Below, in pieces: positions 8,733 to 17,191 of a stretch of DNA of 64,000 nt (positions are counted from its first letter, which is position 1; each line of letters starts with the position of its first letter). Source of the stretch: Clostridium magnum DSM 2767 (lineage in GTDB: Bacteria > Bacillota > Clostridia > Clostridiales > Clostridiaceae); NCBI RefSeq assembly GCF_001623875.1, contig NZ_LWAE01000001.1, forward strand, positions 1,116,001-1,180,000, given 5' to 3'. The position numbers and the translations under genes were made by a program. The notes under the pieces are model-generated. The model was not told where the DNA came from, ran no database searches, and saw nothing but the letters and a program-made list of their open reading frames with translations.

Positions 8733-10397
8733 GTGAGAGTAACTAATAAAATGCTCGCTAATAACTTTTTAAGCGACATGAATGTAAACCTTAATAACAT
8801 GAAAACCCTTCAGCAGCAGATGGCATCAGGAAAAAAATTTAGAAGAGCTTCTGATGACCCATTTAATGTAGCTAGAGCCATGCAGATGCATAGTTCCATA
8901 AATGCAAATCAACAGTATAATAAGAATATAACTAATGTTATAAACTGGATGGATACCACAGATACAGCCCTTGGTCAAATGGGAAATGTATTTCAATCAA
9001 TAAGAGAAAAATTAGTATCAGCAGGAAATGCAGCCTATGGTTCAGATGAAAGACAAAAAATAAAAGATGAAATAAATCAAAGAGTTGGGCAAGTAGCTCA
9101 GATATTAAATACAAGCTTTGATGGTGAGTATATATTTGCAGGAACCCGTGGAGCATCTAAGCCAGTAGATTCTAAAACACAATTCAATATACCAGCCAAG
9201 GTTGATAAAACCAATAGTTCTGGTGGAGATGCTGTACTAAGTGGTGACTTTACAGGCGCAAGTGCTCTAAGTTATAAAATAAAAGTGACTGGAGTAACTG
9301 TAGCAACAGGTAACGTTACAACTGCAGAATATTCTACAGACAATGGATCCACTTGGACAAGTACCACAGTATCTGGAGGGACTTTTGATATAGGTAATGG
9401 ATTAAAAATAAAGATTAATGATGCAACCGCTAATGCAAATGGAGATGTTTATAGTTTTTCAATAAATCAAGATTTTAAGCTTACCTATTGTAATAGTGAT
9501 GGAACTGAGATGGTAGTAGATCCTGTACAGTCTGATATTGTAACAGATGTGGCAGCCAATTGGAGTGGTAAGGATATAAAATTCAGTATTGCCGACTCCT
9601 CTACTGCGACACCAGTTGAAGAATCAATATCTTTAGGAGATTTTACTGCAGCTGGAAAAACAATAAAGGATGTAGTAGACGATATTAATGGAAAATTAAA
9701 TAGTTCTTCTAGCTTGAAAGGTAAATTGGTAGCGGAACAGACTGCAGATAACAGAATATCTTTTAAAGCATTAGGAAACGATATAATTAAGATACTTCCT
9801 GATGTGGTGGGGCCACCTCCTAGTACTTCTGTTACAGATTTGCAAAGTTCTATAAATAAACAGCTGCCATCTACCCAGTTTGACAATATTCAATCTAAAC
9901 GTCAGACTGAGCTTTCACAGGGCGTTTTAGTTGGATATAATGTTTCAGCTGTGGATGTTCTCAAGTACGGAACAAGTGAACAGGATGATATAAGAAATCT
10001 TTTAGATAGAGTAGTAAAGCATTTAAATGGTATGGTAGAACAGAAGGATGCTTCAGGAAATGTTTTAAAAGATTCTTCTGGCAATATCTTATATATTGCA
10101 GATTCATCAAAGGCAACATCAGCCCTTACCAATGATGATTTGAAGGATATGGATAAAGCTATGTCACAAATCCTAAAGGTGCGCTCAGAGGTAGGAGCAA
10201 AGCAAAATAGAATGGAGAGCGCTAAAGAACAAAATGAACAATCAAACTTGGATATGACAGATATACTCTCAAAAACAGAAGATATAGATATAACAGAAAA
10301 AACTATGGAATTTGCCACAATGCAGACAGTTTATTTGGCATCATTGCAGACCAGTGCAAAGGTTCTACAGCCAACGCTGATGGATTATATGAGATAA
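8733..10397 (+). CDS. flgL: Flagellar hook-associated protein FlgL, long form
   Basis: Starts at GTG after GGGGTGA. The N-terminal MRVTNKMLANNFLSDMNVNLNNMKTLQQQMASGKKF and the RRASDDPFNVARAM helix, with the C-terminal EFATMQTVYLASLQTSAKVLQPTLMDYMR, identify FlgL (HAP3), the second junction protein. At 554 residues it is much longer than common FlgL of about 300; the extra length is an inserted Thr/Ser/Asp-rich region about 150-395 that may form surface-exposed beta domains. Confidence 0.94.
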   Translation: MRVTNKMLANNFLSDMNVNLNNMKTLQQQMASGKKFRRASDDPFNVARAMQMHSSINANQQYNKNITNVINWMDTTDTALGQMGNVFQSIREKLVSAGNAAYGSDERQKIKDEINQRVGQVAQILNTSFDGEYIFAGTRGASKPVDSKTQFNIPAKVDKTNSSGGDAVLSGDFTGASALSYKIKVTGVTVATGNVTTAEYSTDNGSTWTSTTVSGGTFDIGNGLKIKINDATANANGDVYSFSINQDFKLTYCNSDGTEMVVDPVQSDIVTDVAANWSGKDIKFSIADSSTATPVEESISLGDFTAAGKTIKDVVDDINGKLNSSSSLKGKLVAEQTADNRISFKALGNDIIKILPDVVGPPPSTSVTDLQSSINKQLPSTQFDNIQSKRQTELSQGVLVGYNVSAVDVLKYGTSEQDDIRNLLDRVVKHLNGMVEQKDASGNVLKDSSGNILYIADSSKATSALTNDDLKDMDKAMSQILKVRSEVGAKQNRMESAKEQNEQSNLDMTDILSKTEDIDITEKTMEFATMQTVYLASLQTSAKVLQPTLMDYMR

Positions 10398-10402
10398 CTA
10401 TT

Positions 10403-10507
10403 TCAATTGACAGTTGACAGTTGACAGTTGACAATGAAAGGAGAGTTTTTTTCTTTGGCAGAAAACTTTGTTATTGTCCATTGTCCGTTGTCCGTTGTTC
10501 ATTGCTA
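10403..10507. repeat. Heptad-bounded MITE-like repeat, family A copy 4
   Basis: Left end is four GTTGACA-type heptads in tandem; right end repeats TTGTCCA/TTGTCCG heptads in the opposite sense. It creates an artificial upstream extension of the fliW reading frame. Confidence 0.7.
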
Positions 10508-10525
10508 AATGAGGTGTTAAGGATA

Positions 10526-10951
10526 ATGAAATTGAACACAAAATATCATGGAGTTAGAGAATACGAAGAAAAAGATATTTTAAGTTTTAAAAAGGGTCTT
10601 CCAGGTTTTGAAGGATTAAATAAATTTATCATATTCCCTGTAGAAGATAATGAGATATTTAGCATTCTTCATTCCTTAGAAGATGACAGTATAGGATTAG
10701 TGGTTGTTTCTCCTTTTTATGTAATAAAGAATTATGAATTTAAGTTAGAGGATGAAAAAATTGATGAATTAAAAATAGAAAGTCCTGAGGATGTATTGGT
10801 TTTAAATACAGTAACCTTAAATTCAGCTATAGAAAAAATTACAGTTAACTTAAAAGCTCCAATAATTATAAATATAAAGAACAAATTAGGGGAACAAATA
10901 ATACTAGATAATCCTAATTATTCTATAAGACATTCATTATTTGAGAAATAA
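10526..10951 (+). CDS. fliW: Flagellar assembly factor FliW
   Basis: 141 residues from ATG 10526, which follows GTTAAGGATA; the frame remains open upstream only through a repeat. Family features are [34 protein letters not shown] and [10 protein letters not shown]. FliW is a small beta protein that binds either flagellin or CsrA; when flagellin is exported, free FliW sequesters CsrA and flagellin translation resumes. The adjacent csrA supports this switch here. Confidence 0.95.
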   Translation: MKLNTKYHGVREYEEKDILSFKKGLPGFEGLNKFIIFPVEDNEIFSILHSLEDDSIGLVVVSPFYVIKNYEFKLEDEKIDELKIESPEDVLVLNTVTLNSAIEKITVNLKAPIIINIKNKLGEQIILDNPNYSIRHSLFEK

Positions 10952-11054
10952 TCAACTACAATATTGTACAAAAATATTTTGCGGAAAAATATCTTTATGA
11001 AAATATATAAGGTAGTGATTTTGGATGGTATAGAGCTGCCGAGGAGATGATTGG

Positions 11055-11270
11055 ATGTTAGTCATAAGTAGAAAGAAAGGTGAATCACTTCTAATTGGAG
11101 ATGATATAGAAATAACTATAATAAAAACAGATGACAATTCGGTAAAACTTTCTATATCAGCGCCTAAAAGTGTAACCATATTAAGAAAAGAATTATATAA
11201 AGAAGTAGAGCAAGAAAATAAAAATGCAGCAGCCATGGATATTAGTATACTAAAAAATATAAAAAAATAG
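11055..11270 (+). CDS. csrA: Carbon storage regulator CsrA (long form, CsrA1)
   Basis: 71 residues. [20 protein letters not shown] is the family start; the RNA-contacting R6 and R44 are both present. The extra C-terminal helix of about 15 residues ([20 protein letters not shown]) is the region that FliW recognises in flagellated Firmicutes. Expected to repress flagellin translation by binding GGA motifs in the leader. Lies between fliW and flaG. Confidence 0.95.
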   Translation: MLVISRKKGESLLIGDDIEITIIKTDDNSVKLSISAPKSVTILRKELYKEVEQENKNAAAMDISILKNIKK

Positions 11271-11305
11271 TTTTGGATTTATTTAAAGTAATAGGGGGGT
11301 TAAGT

Positions 11306-11707
11306 ATGGAAATTAGAAACATAAATCAAGCAGGACAATCTACATTACCATTAAATGTGAGTATTCCATCAAGTCCAGCAAATACACAAGGAACTGTACA
11401 GGAAACAATTGTGATAGGTGATGGAGCAAAAGGAAGCCAACAGAATGATACTTATCAAGAAAACAGTGGTCAAAAAAATTTGACAGAAAAAGAAGTAGGT
11501 AAGGCCGTAGATAAGCTAAATAAACTTCTTGAAGACAAAGCTACTCATGCAGAATATGAAGTTTACGGAAAAGGTAAAGATTTAATTGTAAGAATAGTAG
11601 ATAACAAGACCAAAGAAGTAGTACAAGAACTGCCACCAAAACAAATAATTGATATGATAGATAAGTTTTGTGAATTAGCAGGAATGTTTGTGGACAAGAA
11701 AGCATAA
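11306..11707 (+). CDS. flaG: FlaG family flagellar protein
   Basis: 133 residues from ATG 11306 (after GGGGGGT); an upstream in-frame extension to 11273 lacks a ribosome site. The C-terminal half (LTEKEVGKAVDKLNKLLEDKATHAEYEVYGKGKDLIVRIVDNKTKEVVQELPPKQIIDMIDKFCELAGMF, shown here only as a region) is the FlaG domain; the key motif is VQELPPKQIIDMIDK. FlaG proteins influence filament length. The N-terminal half is polar and low in complexity. It sits in the csrA-flaG-fliS-fliD order common in clostridia. Confidence 0.9.
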   Translation: MEIRNINQAGQSTLPLNVSIPSSPANTQGTVQETIVIGDGAKGSQQNDTYQENSGQKNLTEKEVGKAVDKLNKLLEDKATHAEYEVYGKGKDLIVRIVDNKTKEVVQELPPKQIIDMIDKFCELAGMFVDKKA

Positions 11708-11755
11708 TTATTATTTATTTATTTATTTAACTTCTAAATCTGGGGGTGGGATTTT

Positions 11756-12052
11756 ATGGAGTTTAGGTTAAATAAAATAGACCCGGAAGTACGTGAAAGG
11801 GTTAAAGAAACTACAAGTGCAGGAAAAATTCACACAAAGACAGGCATAGTTATAAATAAGGATACCAAGAAGAACAAAGAAGATAATGAAGCGGACTTTG
11901 AAGATGAATTAAAGAGACAAAAGAAAAAAGGGAAGAAAAAGCTTTTTGTAGAAGCTGTAAAGGTAGAAGAAGTACAAATACCAGTCTATAAAGAAGCAGA
12001 TAGTTCATCAGAGGATGAAAATAGGGGTCATTTTCTTGATGTGCGAAAATAA
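11756..12052 (+). CDS. Small charged protein of the flagellar operon, unknown function
   Basis: 98 residues, Lys/Glu-rich (KDTKKNKEDNEADFEDELKRQKKKGKKK), no signal peptide or membrane segment. It has GGGGGTGGG before the ATG and lies 48 bases after flaG in the same direction, so it is probably translated with the flagellar genes. I do not recognise a characterised family. Confidence 0.75.
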   Translation: MEFRLNKIDPEVRERVKETTSAGKIHTKTGIVINKDTKKNKEDNEADFEDELKRQKKKGKKKLFVEAVKVEEVQIPVYKEADSSSEDENRGHFLDVRK

Positions 12053-12107
12053 TTTTTAAGAATTAAGATTTGGCTCTTTTGAAGAAGCTAATCTTAATTC
12101 TTCATTT

Positions 12108-12176
12108 TAAGCAGGGAAAAAATACTTTATCCGATGGGGTTTGAAACTCCACCTGATTCAAGTTTTCACTTCATTA
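12108..12176 (-). repeat. Dispersed structured repeat, family B, short reversed copy
   Basis: Read on the minus strand it runs AGTGAAAACTTGAATCAGG ... CCCCATCGGATAAA, the two ends of the family-B element with most of the interior missing. It is the only copy in this window opposed to its downstream gene (fliS). Confidence 0.6.
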
Positions 12177-12209
12177 TTATTTTTATATTTAATTTTTAGA
12201 AGTTAGTAA

Positions 12210-12236
12210 TTAAGAGTTAATAAATGTATACGATAA
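12210..12236 (+). promoter_or_regulatory. Possible sigma-D promoter of fliS
   Basis: TTAA, 16 bases, ACGATAA. The -10 box and spacing match the other sigma-D promoters here, but the -35 box deviates from TAAA. It is placed 92 bases before the fliS start. Confidence 0.45.
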
Positions 12237-12327
12237 TGAAGTATGGGTAATATGTTTCAGAAAAAGATCATAATTTAAAAAATGTATTTTAGAATATTAA
12301 ATTTTAAACATAAAAGGGGTGTTGTAC

Positions 12328-12714
12328 ATGTATGCAACAAACGCATATAATGCATATAAAACTAATAGTGTAAATTACGCTTCAAAGGATCAACTGCTGC
12401 TTATGCTAGTTGAAGGAGCAGTTAAATTTGCGAAAATTGGTAGACAAGCAATTTTAGATAAAGATGTAAAAAGAGCACATGAAAATATAGTAAAAACTCA
12501 AAATATATTCTACGAACTAATGGCAACCTTAGATGTGAATAAAGGTGGAGAATGGGCAAAAGGACTAATGAGCGTATATGAGTTTATAACAAGAAGACTT
12601 ATGGATGCTAATATTAAAAAGGATGTAGAAATAATGAATGAGGTTATTCCTTTGATTGAGGATATAAAGGATACTTGGGAACAGGCTTATAAGGTAGCTA
12701 AAGGGATGAAATAA
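12328..12714 (+). CDS. fliS: Flagellin export chaperone FliS
   Basis: 128 residues from ATG 12328, following AAAAGGGGTG. MYATNAYNAYKTNSV, KDQLLLMLVEGAVKFAKIGRQAI and the C-terminal LIEDIKDTWEQAYKVAKG are typical of FliS, a four-helix protein that wraps the C-terminus of flagellin in the cytoplasm before export. It lies just upstream of fliD as in other Firmicutes. Confidence 0.95.
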   Translation: MYATNAYNAYKTNSVNYASKDQLLLMLVEGAVKFAKIGRQAILDKDVKRAHENIVKTQNIFYELMATLDVNKGGEWAKGLMSVYEFITRRLMDANIKKDVEIMNEVIPLIEDIKDTWEQAYKVAKGMK

Positions 12715-12716
12715 TA

Positions 12717-12841
12717 ATTAATAGTTGACAATAAAGGAGGATTTTTTTCATAATTTGTTAAGGAAAATCTAAGAATAAAGTATCATTGAAGTACTGATTT
12801 AATAGTGATGAATTTTACCTTAATTGTCAATTGTCAATTCA
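12717..12841. repeat. Heptad-bounded MITE-like repeat, family A copy 5
   Basis: Left arm ATTAATAGTTGACAATAAAG, right arm TTAATTGTCAATTGTCAATTC. The interior contains GGAAAATCTAAG. It extends the fliD frame artificially upstream. Confidence 0.6.
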
Positions 12842-12858
12842 AAAGAAGGGGGATATAT

Positions 12859-14862
12859 ATGAGTATAAGTGCAACTAGCAACACTTCCAGTTCTAGTTTG
12901 TTAAGAATATCAGGAATGGCATCTGGTATTGATACAGATAGTGTCGTTAAATCTATGCTTTCAAGCTACCAAACGAGGATAGACAAAGCTAATCAAGCTA
13001 AGCAAACGGTACAATGGAAACAAGAAGCATATAGAGATATTATAAAGGATATAAAAGGATTACAGGAATATTTTGATCCACTTTCAAGTAAATATATGTT
13101 GTCCGGAAATTCTTTAAACATTAATACAGCTGCAAGTGATGATACATCTATAGTTTCAGCAACAGTAGGGTCAACTGCTAAGTCTGGAACTTATAAGGTT
13201 AATGTCAATCAATTGGCAACACAAGCTAAGATTGAAGGAAGCACTAAAGATTCACTTGTAGAAGTAACGAATTTATCAAATTGGAGTGGTAAAGTACTTG
13301 ATTTTGGGTCTAGCGGAAGTATAACATTAAGTGCTATAGATACCGCTATGAACTCAAGTAATATGTCTAAATTGGCATCAGATATAAATCAACAAATTGC
13401 ATCTAATGGTACATTAAAGGGCAAGATTTCTGCATCTTATGTAAATGATGGAACTCATAATTATATTAAGTTTACATCTACAGCATCTATTACATTGGAT
13501 GGAACTGATGTAGATGGTGGCACTACTGTTTCTGATATAGGCGGCAGCGATTTAACTATTAATGGTGGAATATCTTCTACTTCAAAATTAGTTTCAGATT
13601 TAAATTTTTCAGCAGGATCTATAAAATTTACTTTGACTAATGGAAGTACTAATTCTACTGTTTCGCTTACTGTAGATGCAAATACTACTGTACAAAATCT
13701 AATTGATCAAGTTAATAGTTCAACTGATGGTGCTGTTACTTTAAGTGTAGATACTATTACAGGTAAATTTTCATTTCAATCAAAAGATTATGGTTCTTCT
13801 TCAAATATTAGTATAACTAATGATGCAACTGCAGCTAATGATATAGTAAATGAATTAGGTATATCATCTACTACAGGTATAGGTAAAGATGCTATAGTTG
13901 CAATTACTGAACCAGGACGATCAGAAGTAACTACTACTCAAAGTTCTAATAAATTTACTTTAAATGGTGTTACTTATAATCTTGTTGGAGTTAATAATGC
14001 AACAAATCCAGATTCTAATATAACTATAACCGCAAATTCAGATACAGTTGTTAGTAATGTTAAAAAATTCATTGAGGATTATAATTCACTAATATCAAAA
14101 ATTAATACAAAGTTAACAGAAAAGAAAAATAGTGATTATGCTCCACTAACTGATGCTCAAAAAGAAGCTATGAGCGAAGATCAAATAAGTGCATGGGAAA
14201 CTAAAGCAAAGGTTGGAATACTTAGAAAAGATGACTATTTAAGTAGTTTAATGACTCAAGTGAGGGGAATATTTTCTTCACCAGTATATAGTAGTTATAA
14301 TAGTTCAGATACTAGCGCAGGAAAAATAGCACTAAGTTTTGGTAAGTATGCAGCTAATGCCATAGGTATAGATACTTCAACAGATTACACTGATGGAGGT
14401 AAGCTTATTATTAGTGATGAAACAAAATTAAAAACTGCTATTGAGAATAATATTGATGATTTTAAAAAATTATTTATTGGAGCTTCAGAAGCCGCTTTAG
14501 GCACTAATGAGCCTTATGTTGGCTCAGAGAAGTATATGGAAGATGGTTTATTCAAAAGAATGGATATTATACTTAGAGATTATGTAGCAGCACCGGGTCT
14601 AGGAGAAGATGGTACTTATACTTTATCTGGAAGTATGAATATATTTGTAAATAAGCAATATGATTATAGTTCTTCAGGTTCTTCAGGAAAAAATACATTA
14701 CCAGATCAAGTATATAAACAAACTTCAAGTATTAGTAAAATCACAAGGCAAATGTCAGATGCTGAAACTAGATATTATGCTAAATTTACAGCCTTAGAAA
14801 CAGCTATGAACAATTTGAATGCACAACAGGCTCAACTTAGCTCTATGCTTGGAACAGGCTAA
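12859..14862 (+). CDS. fliD: Flagellar filament cap protein FliD
   Basis: 667 residues from ATG 12859 after AAGGGGG. The N-terminal RISGMASGIDTDSVVKSML followed by an adjoining heptad helix (RIDKANQAKQTVQWKQEAYR) and the C-terminal KITRQMSDAETRYYAKFTALETAM / LNAQQAQLSSML are diagnostic of FliD (HAP2). The large Ser/Thr/Asn-rich centre (about 95-400) is the exposed part of the cap. FliD helps flagellin monomers assemble at the filament tip. Confidence 0.96.
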   Translation: MSISATSNTSSSSLLRISGMASGIDTDSVVKSMLSSYQTRIDKANQAKQTVQWKQEAYRDIIKDIKGLQEYFDPLSSKYMLSGNSLNINTAASDDTSIVSATVGSTAKSGTYKVNVNQLATQAKIEGSTKDSLVEVTNLSNWSGKVLDFGSSGSITLSAIDTAMNSSNMSKLASDINQQIASNGTLKGKISASYVNDGTHNYIKFTSTASITLDGTDVDGGTTVSDIGGSDLTINGGISSTSKLVSDLNFSAGSIKFTLTNGSTNSTVSLTVDANTTVQNLIDQVNSSTDGAVTLSVDTITGKFSFQSKDYGSSSNISITNDATAANDIVNELGISSTTGIGKDAIVAITEPGRSEVTTTQSSNKFTLNGVTYNLVGVNNATNPDSNITITANSDTVVSNVKKFIEDYNSLISKINTKLTEKKNSDYAPLTDAQKEAMSEDQISAWETKAKVGILRKDDYLSSLMTQVRGIFSSPVYSSYNSSDTSAGKIALSFGKYAANAIGIDTSTDYTDGGKLIISDETKLKTAIENNIDDFKKLFIGASEAALGTNEPYVGSEKYMEDGLFKRMDIILRDYVAAPGLGEDGTYTLSGSMNIFVNKQYDYSSSGSSGKNTLPDQVYKQTSSISKITRQMSDAETRYYAKFTALETAMNNLNAQQAQLSSMLGTG

Positions 14863-14934
14863 TTAGAAATAAATTTTTAATAATCATTGTAGATAGCGTA
14901 TTGTTAAATTTTATTTAATAAAGAAGGTGATGAA

Positions 14935-15270
14935 TTGTCGTTAGAAGAAAGTTTTATTAAATATAAAAATGTAACTTTGACTATTATGGAAATAGTTAAG
15001 TCTGAACAATACGAAAAATTAGATGAGTTTTTTAGTCAAAGACAATTGATTTTAGATGATATTAATAAACTAAATTGTTCGAAGGAACAATTGAAAGAGT
15101 TTTATGTAAAATATGATATAGAAAACTTGCATAAAACCTTGGAAGAAGAAATGAAAAATAGAAAAGAAGAGTTGTTAGTAAAAATAAGGCAAACTCAGAA
15201 AAGAAAAGTAGCAGTCAGTGGATATAATAATCTACAAGCTAAAGCTGTATTCTTAAGTAAAGAACTTTAA
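14935..15270 (+). CDS. FliT-like flagellar chaperone
   Basis: 111 residues starting at TTG 14935, with GAAGGTGATG upstream. It is helical throughout (SLEESFIKYKNVTLTIMEIV...KTLEEEMKNRKEELLVKIRQTQKRKVAVSGY), the size and position, directly after fliD, of FliT, the export chaperone of FliD. Sequence alone would not be decisive, hence no symbol. A perfect terminator follows. Confidence 0.7.
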   Translation: MSLEESFIKYKNVTLTIMEIVKSEQYEKLDEFFSQRQLILDDINKLNCSKEQLKEFYVKYDIENLHKTLEEEMKNRKEELLVKIRQTQKRKVAVSGYNNLQAKAVFLSKEL

Positions 15271-15305
15271 AGAAATTATTAGAACAATATTATAGTTAGA
15301 TTCCC

Positions 15306-15352
15306 ACAAACCCATTAGTAAGTAATGATAACTTTCTAATGGGTTTGTTTTA
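15306..15352 (+). terminator. Intrinsic terminator after the flagellar operon
   Basis: ACAAACCCATTAG and CTAATGGGTTTGT form a perfect 13-bp stem, followed by TTTTAG. It separates the flagellar operon from the accessory island. Confidence 0.9.
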
Positions 15353-15443
15353 GTATTTTATTAACTCCATATGTCAAATTTATAATGTTTAGGGTATCAG
15401 TTCAGATTGTCTAAATAACAAAGAATTTAGGGGAAATATTTTG

Positions 15444-15473
15444 TTTACTAGAGAATGGAACTTTCTGTATAAT
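15444..15473 (+). promoter_or_regulatory. Sigma-A-like promoter of the sigma-factor operon
   Basis: TTTACT, 18 bases, TATAAT. It lies 145 bases upstream of the sigma-factor gene. The stretch 15353-15617 otherwise contains only the adjacent SOS-type palindrome. Confidence 0.5.
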
Positions 15474-15483
15474 ATACATACAG

Positions 15484-15495
15484 GAACTTTTGTTC
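15484..15495 (+). promoter_or_regulatory. LexA/SOS-type operator
   Basis: GAAC-TTTT-GTTC, a perfect palindrome with G after its right half. This matches the GAAC-N4-GTTC core of Firmicute LexA boxes, and it sits about 10 bases downstream of the -10 box, where a bound repressor would block transcription. Confidence 0.55.
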
Positions 15496-15617
15496 GTATA
15501 AATTTGGATTTAAATACTATATCTTTCTGTAGTTAACAATTGAAAATAAATTAAGATGGAGGAATTAGGATTACGAATGAAGGTTTTCTGAGAGGAAGAA
15601 GTGAAAGGGGATAAAAA

Positions 15618-16217
15618 ATGGAGACTATAACTAAAGTAAATACTAGGAGCCAAGTAACAAGTATGTATTTAATAAAGAAGGCACAAATGGGAGATAAAGA
15701 GGCAATTGAAGATATAGTCACAAGATTTATCCCTTTTATAATAAAAACCTGCAGAAGAATCTATATAAGAGGATTTGAGTTGGAAGATTTGATACAAATA
15801 GGACAAGTGTCTATTATCAAGGCTATAAATAATTATAAAACAAATAGAAGGTATGCATTTACTACATATGCAGTGAGCACTGTTAAGACAAATCTCTATA
15901 GATTGATGAAATATAAGGTGAATTCTGTAAGTGAGATAAGTCTAAATGCAGTAAATAATAAAGGTTATGAAATTATTGATATCTTAGCTTCCAAGGATAA
16001 CGTAGAAGATGATATTATAGAAAATGAAGAAAAGAGAAGGCTTCATGCTGAAATAAATAGGCTCTCTCACAGGGAAAAAGAGATTATATTTTGGTTTTAC
16101 TTTGAAAATAGAACTTTAGATGAATATGCAAGAGAGAAAGGAATTTGCTACAGAGCAGCAGTAGAGAGAAAGAGAGGAGCCATAAAAAAACTTAGGCGGC
16201 AGATGGGTCAAATATAA
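15618..16217 (+). CDS. Small sigma-70 family factor of an accessory element
   Basis: 199 residues. Region 2-like MGDKEAIEDIVTRFIPFIIKTCRRIYIRGFELEDLIQIG and YAFTTYAVSTVKTNLYRL, then a region 4-like helix-turn-helix (LSHREKEIIFWFYFENRTLDEYAREKGICYRAAVERKRGAIKKLR). No region 1 or 3. Such short factors direct accessory or phage-like operons. It heads the DUF1659-DUF2922-YvrJ group, which it probably co-transcribes or regulates, and it may be SOS-inducible through the palindrome at 15484. A paralog lies at 18368. Confidence 0.85.
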   Translation: METITKVNTRSQVTSMYLIKKAQMGDKEAIEDIVTRFIPFIIKTCRRIYIRGFELEDLIQIGQVSIIKAINNYKTNRRYAFTTYAVSTVKTNLYRLMKYKVNSVSEISLNAVNNKGYEIIDILASKDNVEDDIIENEEKRRLHAEINRLSHREKEIIFWFYFENRTLDEYAREKGICYRAAVERKRGAIKKLRRQMGQI

Positions 16218-16320
16218 GGTTTTAGAGAGGGATTTTAACTCGAGGACTAAATATGCTAGATTTATAATGTCACATTTTTCTAAAGTATCCCTATATATTA
16301 AGTGAAAGGAGTTGATATAC

Positions 16321-16545
16321 ATGGCTGCTATAGTAACAAAATTAAGTAGTACATTAGTTCTTAAGTACAACGATGGAGTAGATGCAGAAGGAAAGGACAT
16401 AATCAAATCACAGAGGTTTGCAAAAGTAAAAACTACAGCTGTTGAACAGGACATATTAGATGTGACATTGGAGATGGAAAAACTATTAGGAAAGACTTTA
16501 AATGAAGTCATAAGGGAAGACCAAAGTGGAATAACTGCGGTTTAG
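16321..16545 (+). CDS. DUF1659 family protein
   Basis: 74 residues from ATG 16321 (AAGGAG 10 bases upstream). AAIVTKLSSTLVLKYNDGVD and the C-terminal EMEKLLGKTLNEVIREDQSGI match the small DUF1659 family, whose function is unknown. In Firmicutes it is regularly found with DUF2922 and YvrJ genes, as here. No membrane or signal segment. Confidence 0.8.
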   Translation: MAAIVTKLSSTLVLKYNDGVDAEGKDIIKSQRFAKVKTTAVEQDILDVTLEMEKLLGKTLNEVIREDQSGITAV

Positions 16546-16655
16546 TTAATAGTTAAGAATTAATAGTGAATAGTTAAGGAAGAATTAAGGGTGTATATCT
16601 CTGCTTTACAAATAAAGCAGACCAACTCTTAATTATCAACTATTCACTATTAACT
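16544..16655. repeat. Heptad-bounded MITE-like repeat, family A copy 6
   Basis: Left arm AGTTAATAGTTAAGAATTAA, right arm TTATCAACTATTCACTATTA; the centre holds the hairpin CTGCTTTAC...AAAGCAG. It is inserted between the DUF1659 and DUF2922 genes. Confidence 0.65.
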
Positions 16656-16677
16656 AAAAAAGAGGGGGGTATGTGCA

Positions 16678-16896
16678 ATGAGTAATATACTAGTAATGAA
16701 CTTTCTAAATGAAGGTGGAAAAAAGACTTCTATAAGGGTTAATAATATAAAGGATACTGTCACTGAAGCAGAGGTAAAGGCGGCTATGGATGTTGTTATT
16801 GCCAAAAATATATTTACATCCACAGGTGGTGACTTAAAGACCAAGGACTCAGCAGAATTGGTAGATAAAACTTCTACTGAATTTGCAGTTAAGTAA
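16678..16896 (+). CDS. DUF2922 family protein
   Basis: 72 residues. Family pattern LVMNFLNEGGKKTSIRVNNI followed by DTVTEAEVKAAMDVVIAKNIF and TGGDLKTKDSAELVDKTSTEF. Function unknown; its standard neighbours DUF1659 and YvrJ are on either side. ATG follows GAGGGGGG. Confidence 0.82.
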   Translation: MSNILVMNFLNEGGKKTSIRVNNIKDTVTEAEVKAAMDVVIAKNIFTSTGGDLKTKDSAELVDKTSTEFAVK

Positions 16897-16915
16897 TTAG
16901 TAAATCATGCAGTGG

Positions 16916-16943
16916 AGCAGCTAATGTTAAAGTTAGCTGCTTT
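16916..16943 (+). terminator. Hairpin between DUF2922 and yvrJ genes
   Basis: GCAGCTAA and TTAGCTGC form an 8-bp stem followed by TTTATTATAT. Probably a weak terminator or attenuator inside the operon, since the yvrJ ribosome site follows within 20 bases. Confidence 0.6.
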
Positions 16944-16966
16944 ATTATATAAAAGGAGGCTTGTAT

Positions 16967-17131
16967 ATGAATGCAGATCTTTTAACTACTATAGGTAACG
17001 TAGGGTTTCCGATTGCGGTGTCTGTTTATCTGTTAGTTAGATTTGAAGGCAAATTAGAAGCGCTTACTTTGAGTATAAACGATCTTTCAAGCAGTATAAA
17101 AAGTTTGCTTATAAAATCTGATGACAAATAG
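16967..17131 (+). CDS. YvrJ family small membrane protein
   Basis: 54 residues (MNADLLTTIGNVGFPIAVSV...), with one N-terminal hydrophobic helix (GFPIAVSVYLLVRFEGKL) and a polar helical tail. This is the YvrJ family pattern. AAAGGAGG lies just before the ATG. In Bacillus subtilis yvrJ is in a locus with an unusual sigma factor; here too a small sigma-factor gene heads the group. Function unknown. Confidence 0.8.
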   Translation: MNADLLTTIGNVGFPIAVSVYLLVRFEGKLEALTLSINDLSSSIKSLLIKSDDK

Positions 17132-17191
17132 TTTTTTTGTATGTAAAATATTAAGTATAGTTAAGATGAAAGATTTGGAGAGTGGAAGATT

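Noticed and set aside
9485..10318. Long minus-strand reading frames inside flgL
   Set aside because: They are shadows of the well-supported plus-strand gene and lack ribosome sites.
10403..10507. Tandem GTTGACA units as a CRISPR-like array
   Set aside because: Units are 7 bases without spacers and inverted at the two ends; no cas gene is visible.
10421..10525. N-terminal extension of FliW
   Set aside because: The added 35 codons come from a heptad repeat; the family start with a ribosome site is at 10526.
11000..11054. GGA motifs before csrA1 as an autoregulatory CsrA site
   Set aside because: Several GGA occur (TTGGATGG, GAGGAG) but I could not form a convincing small hairpin around them.
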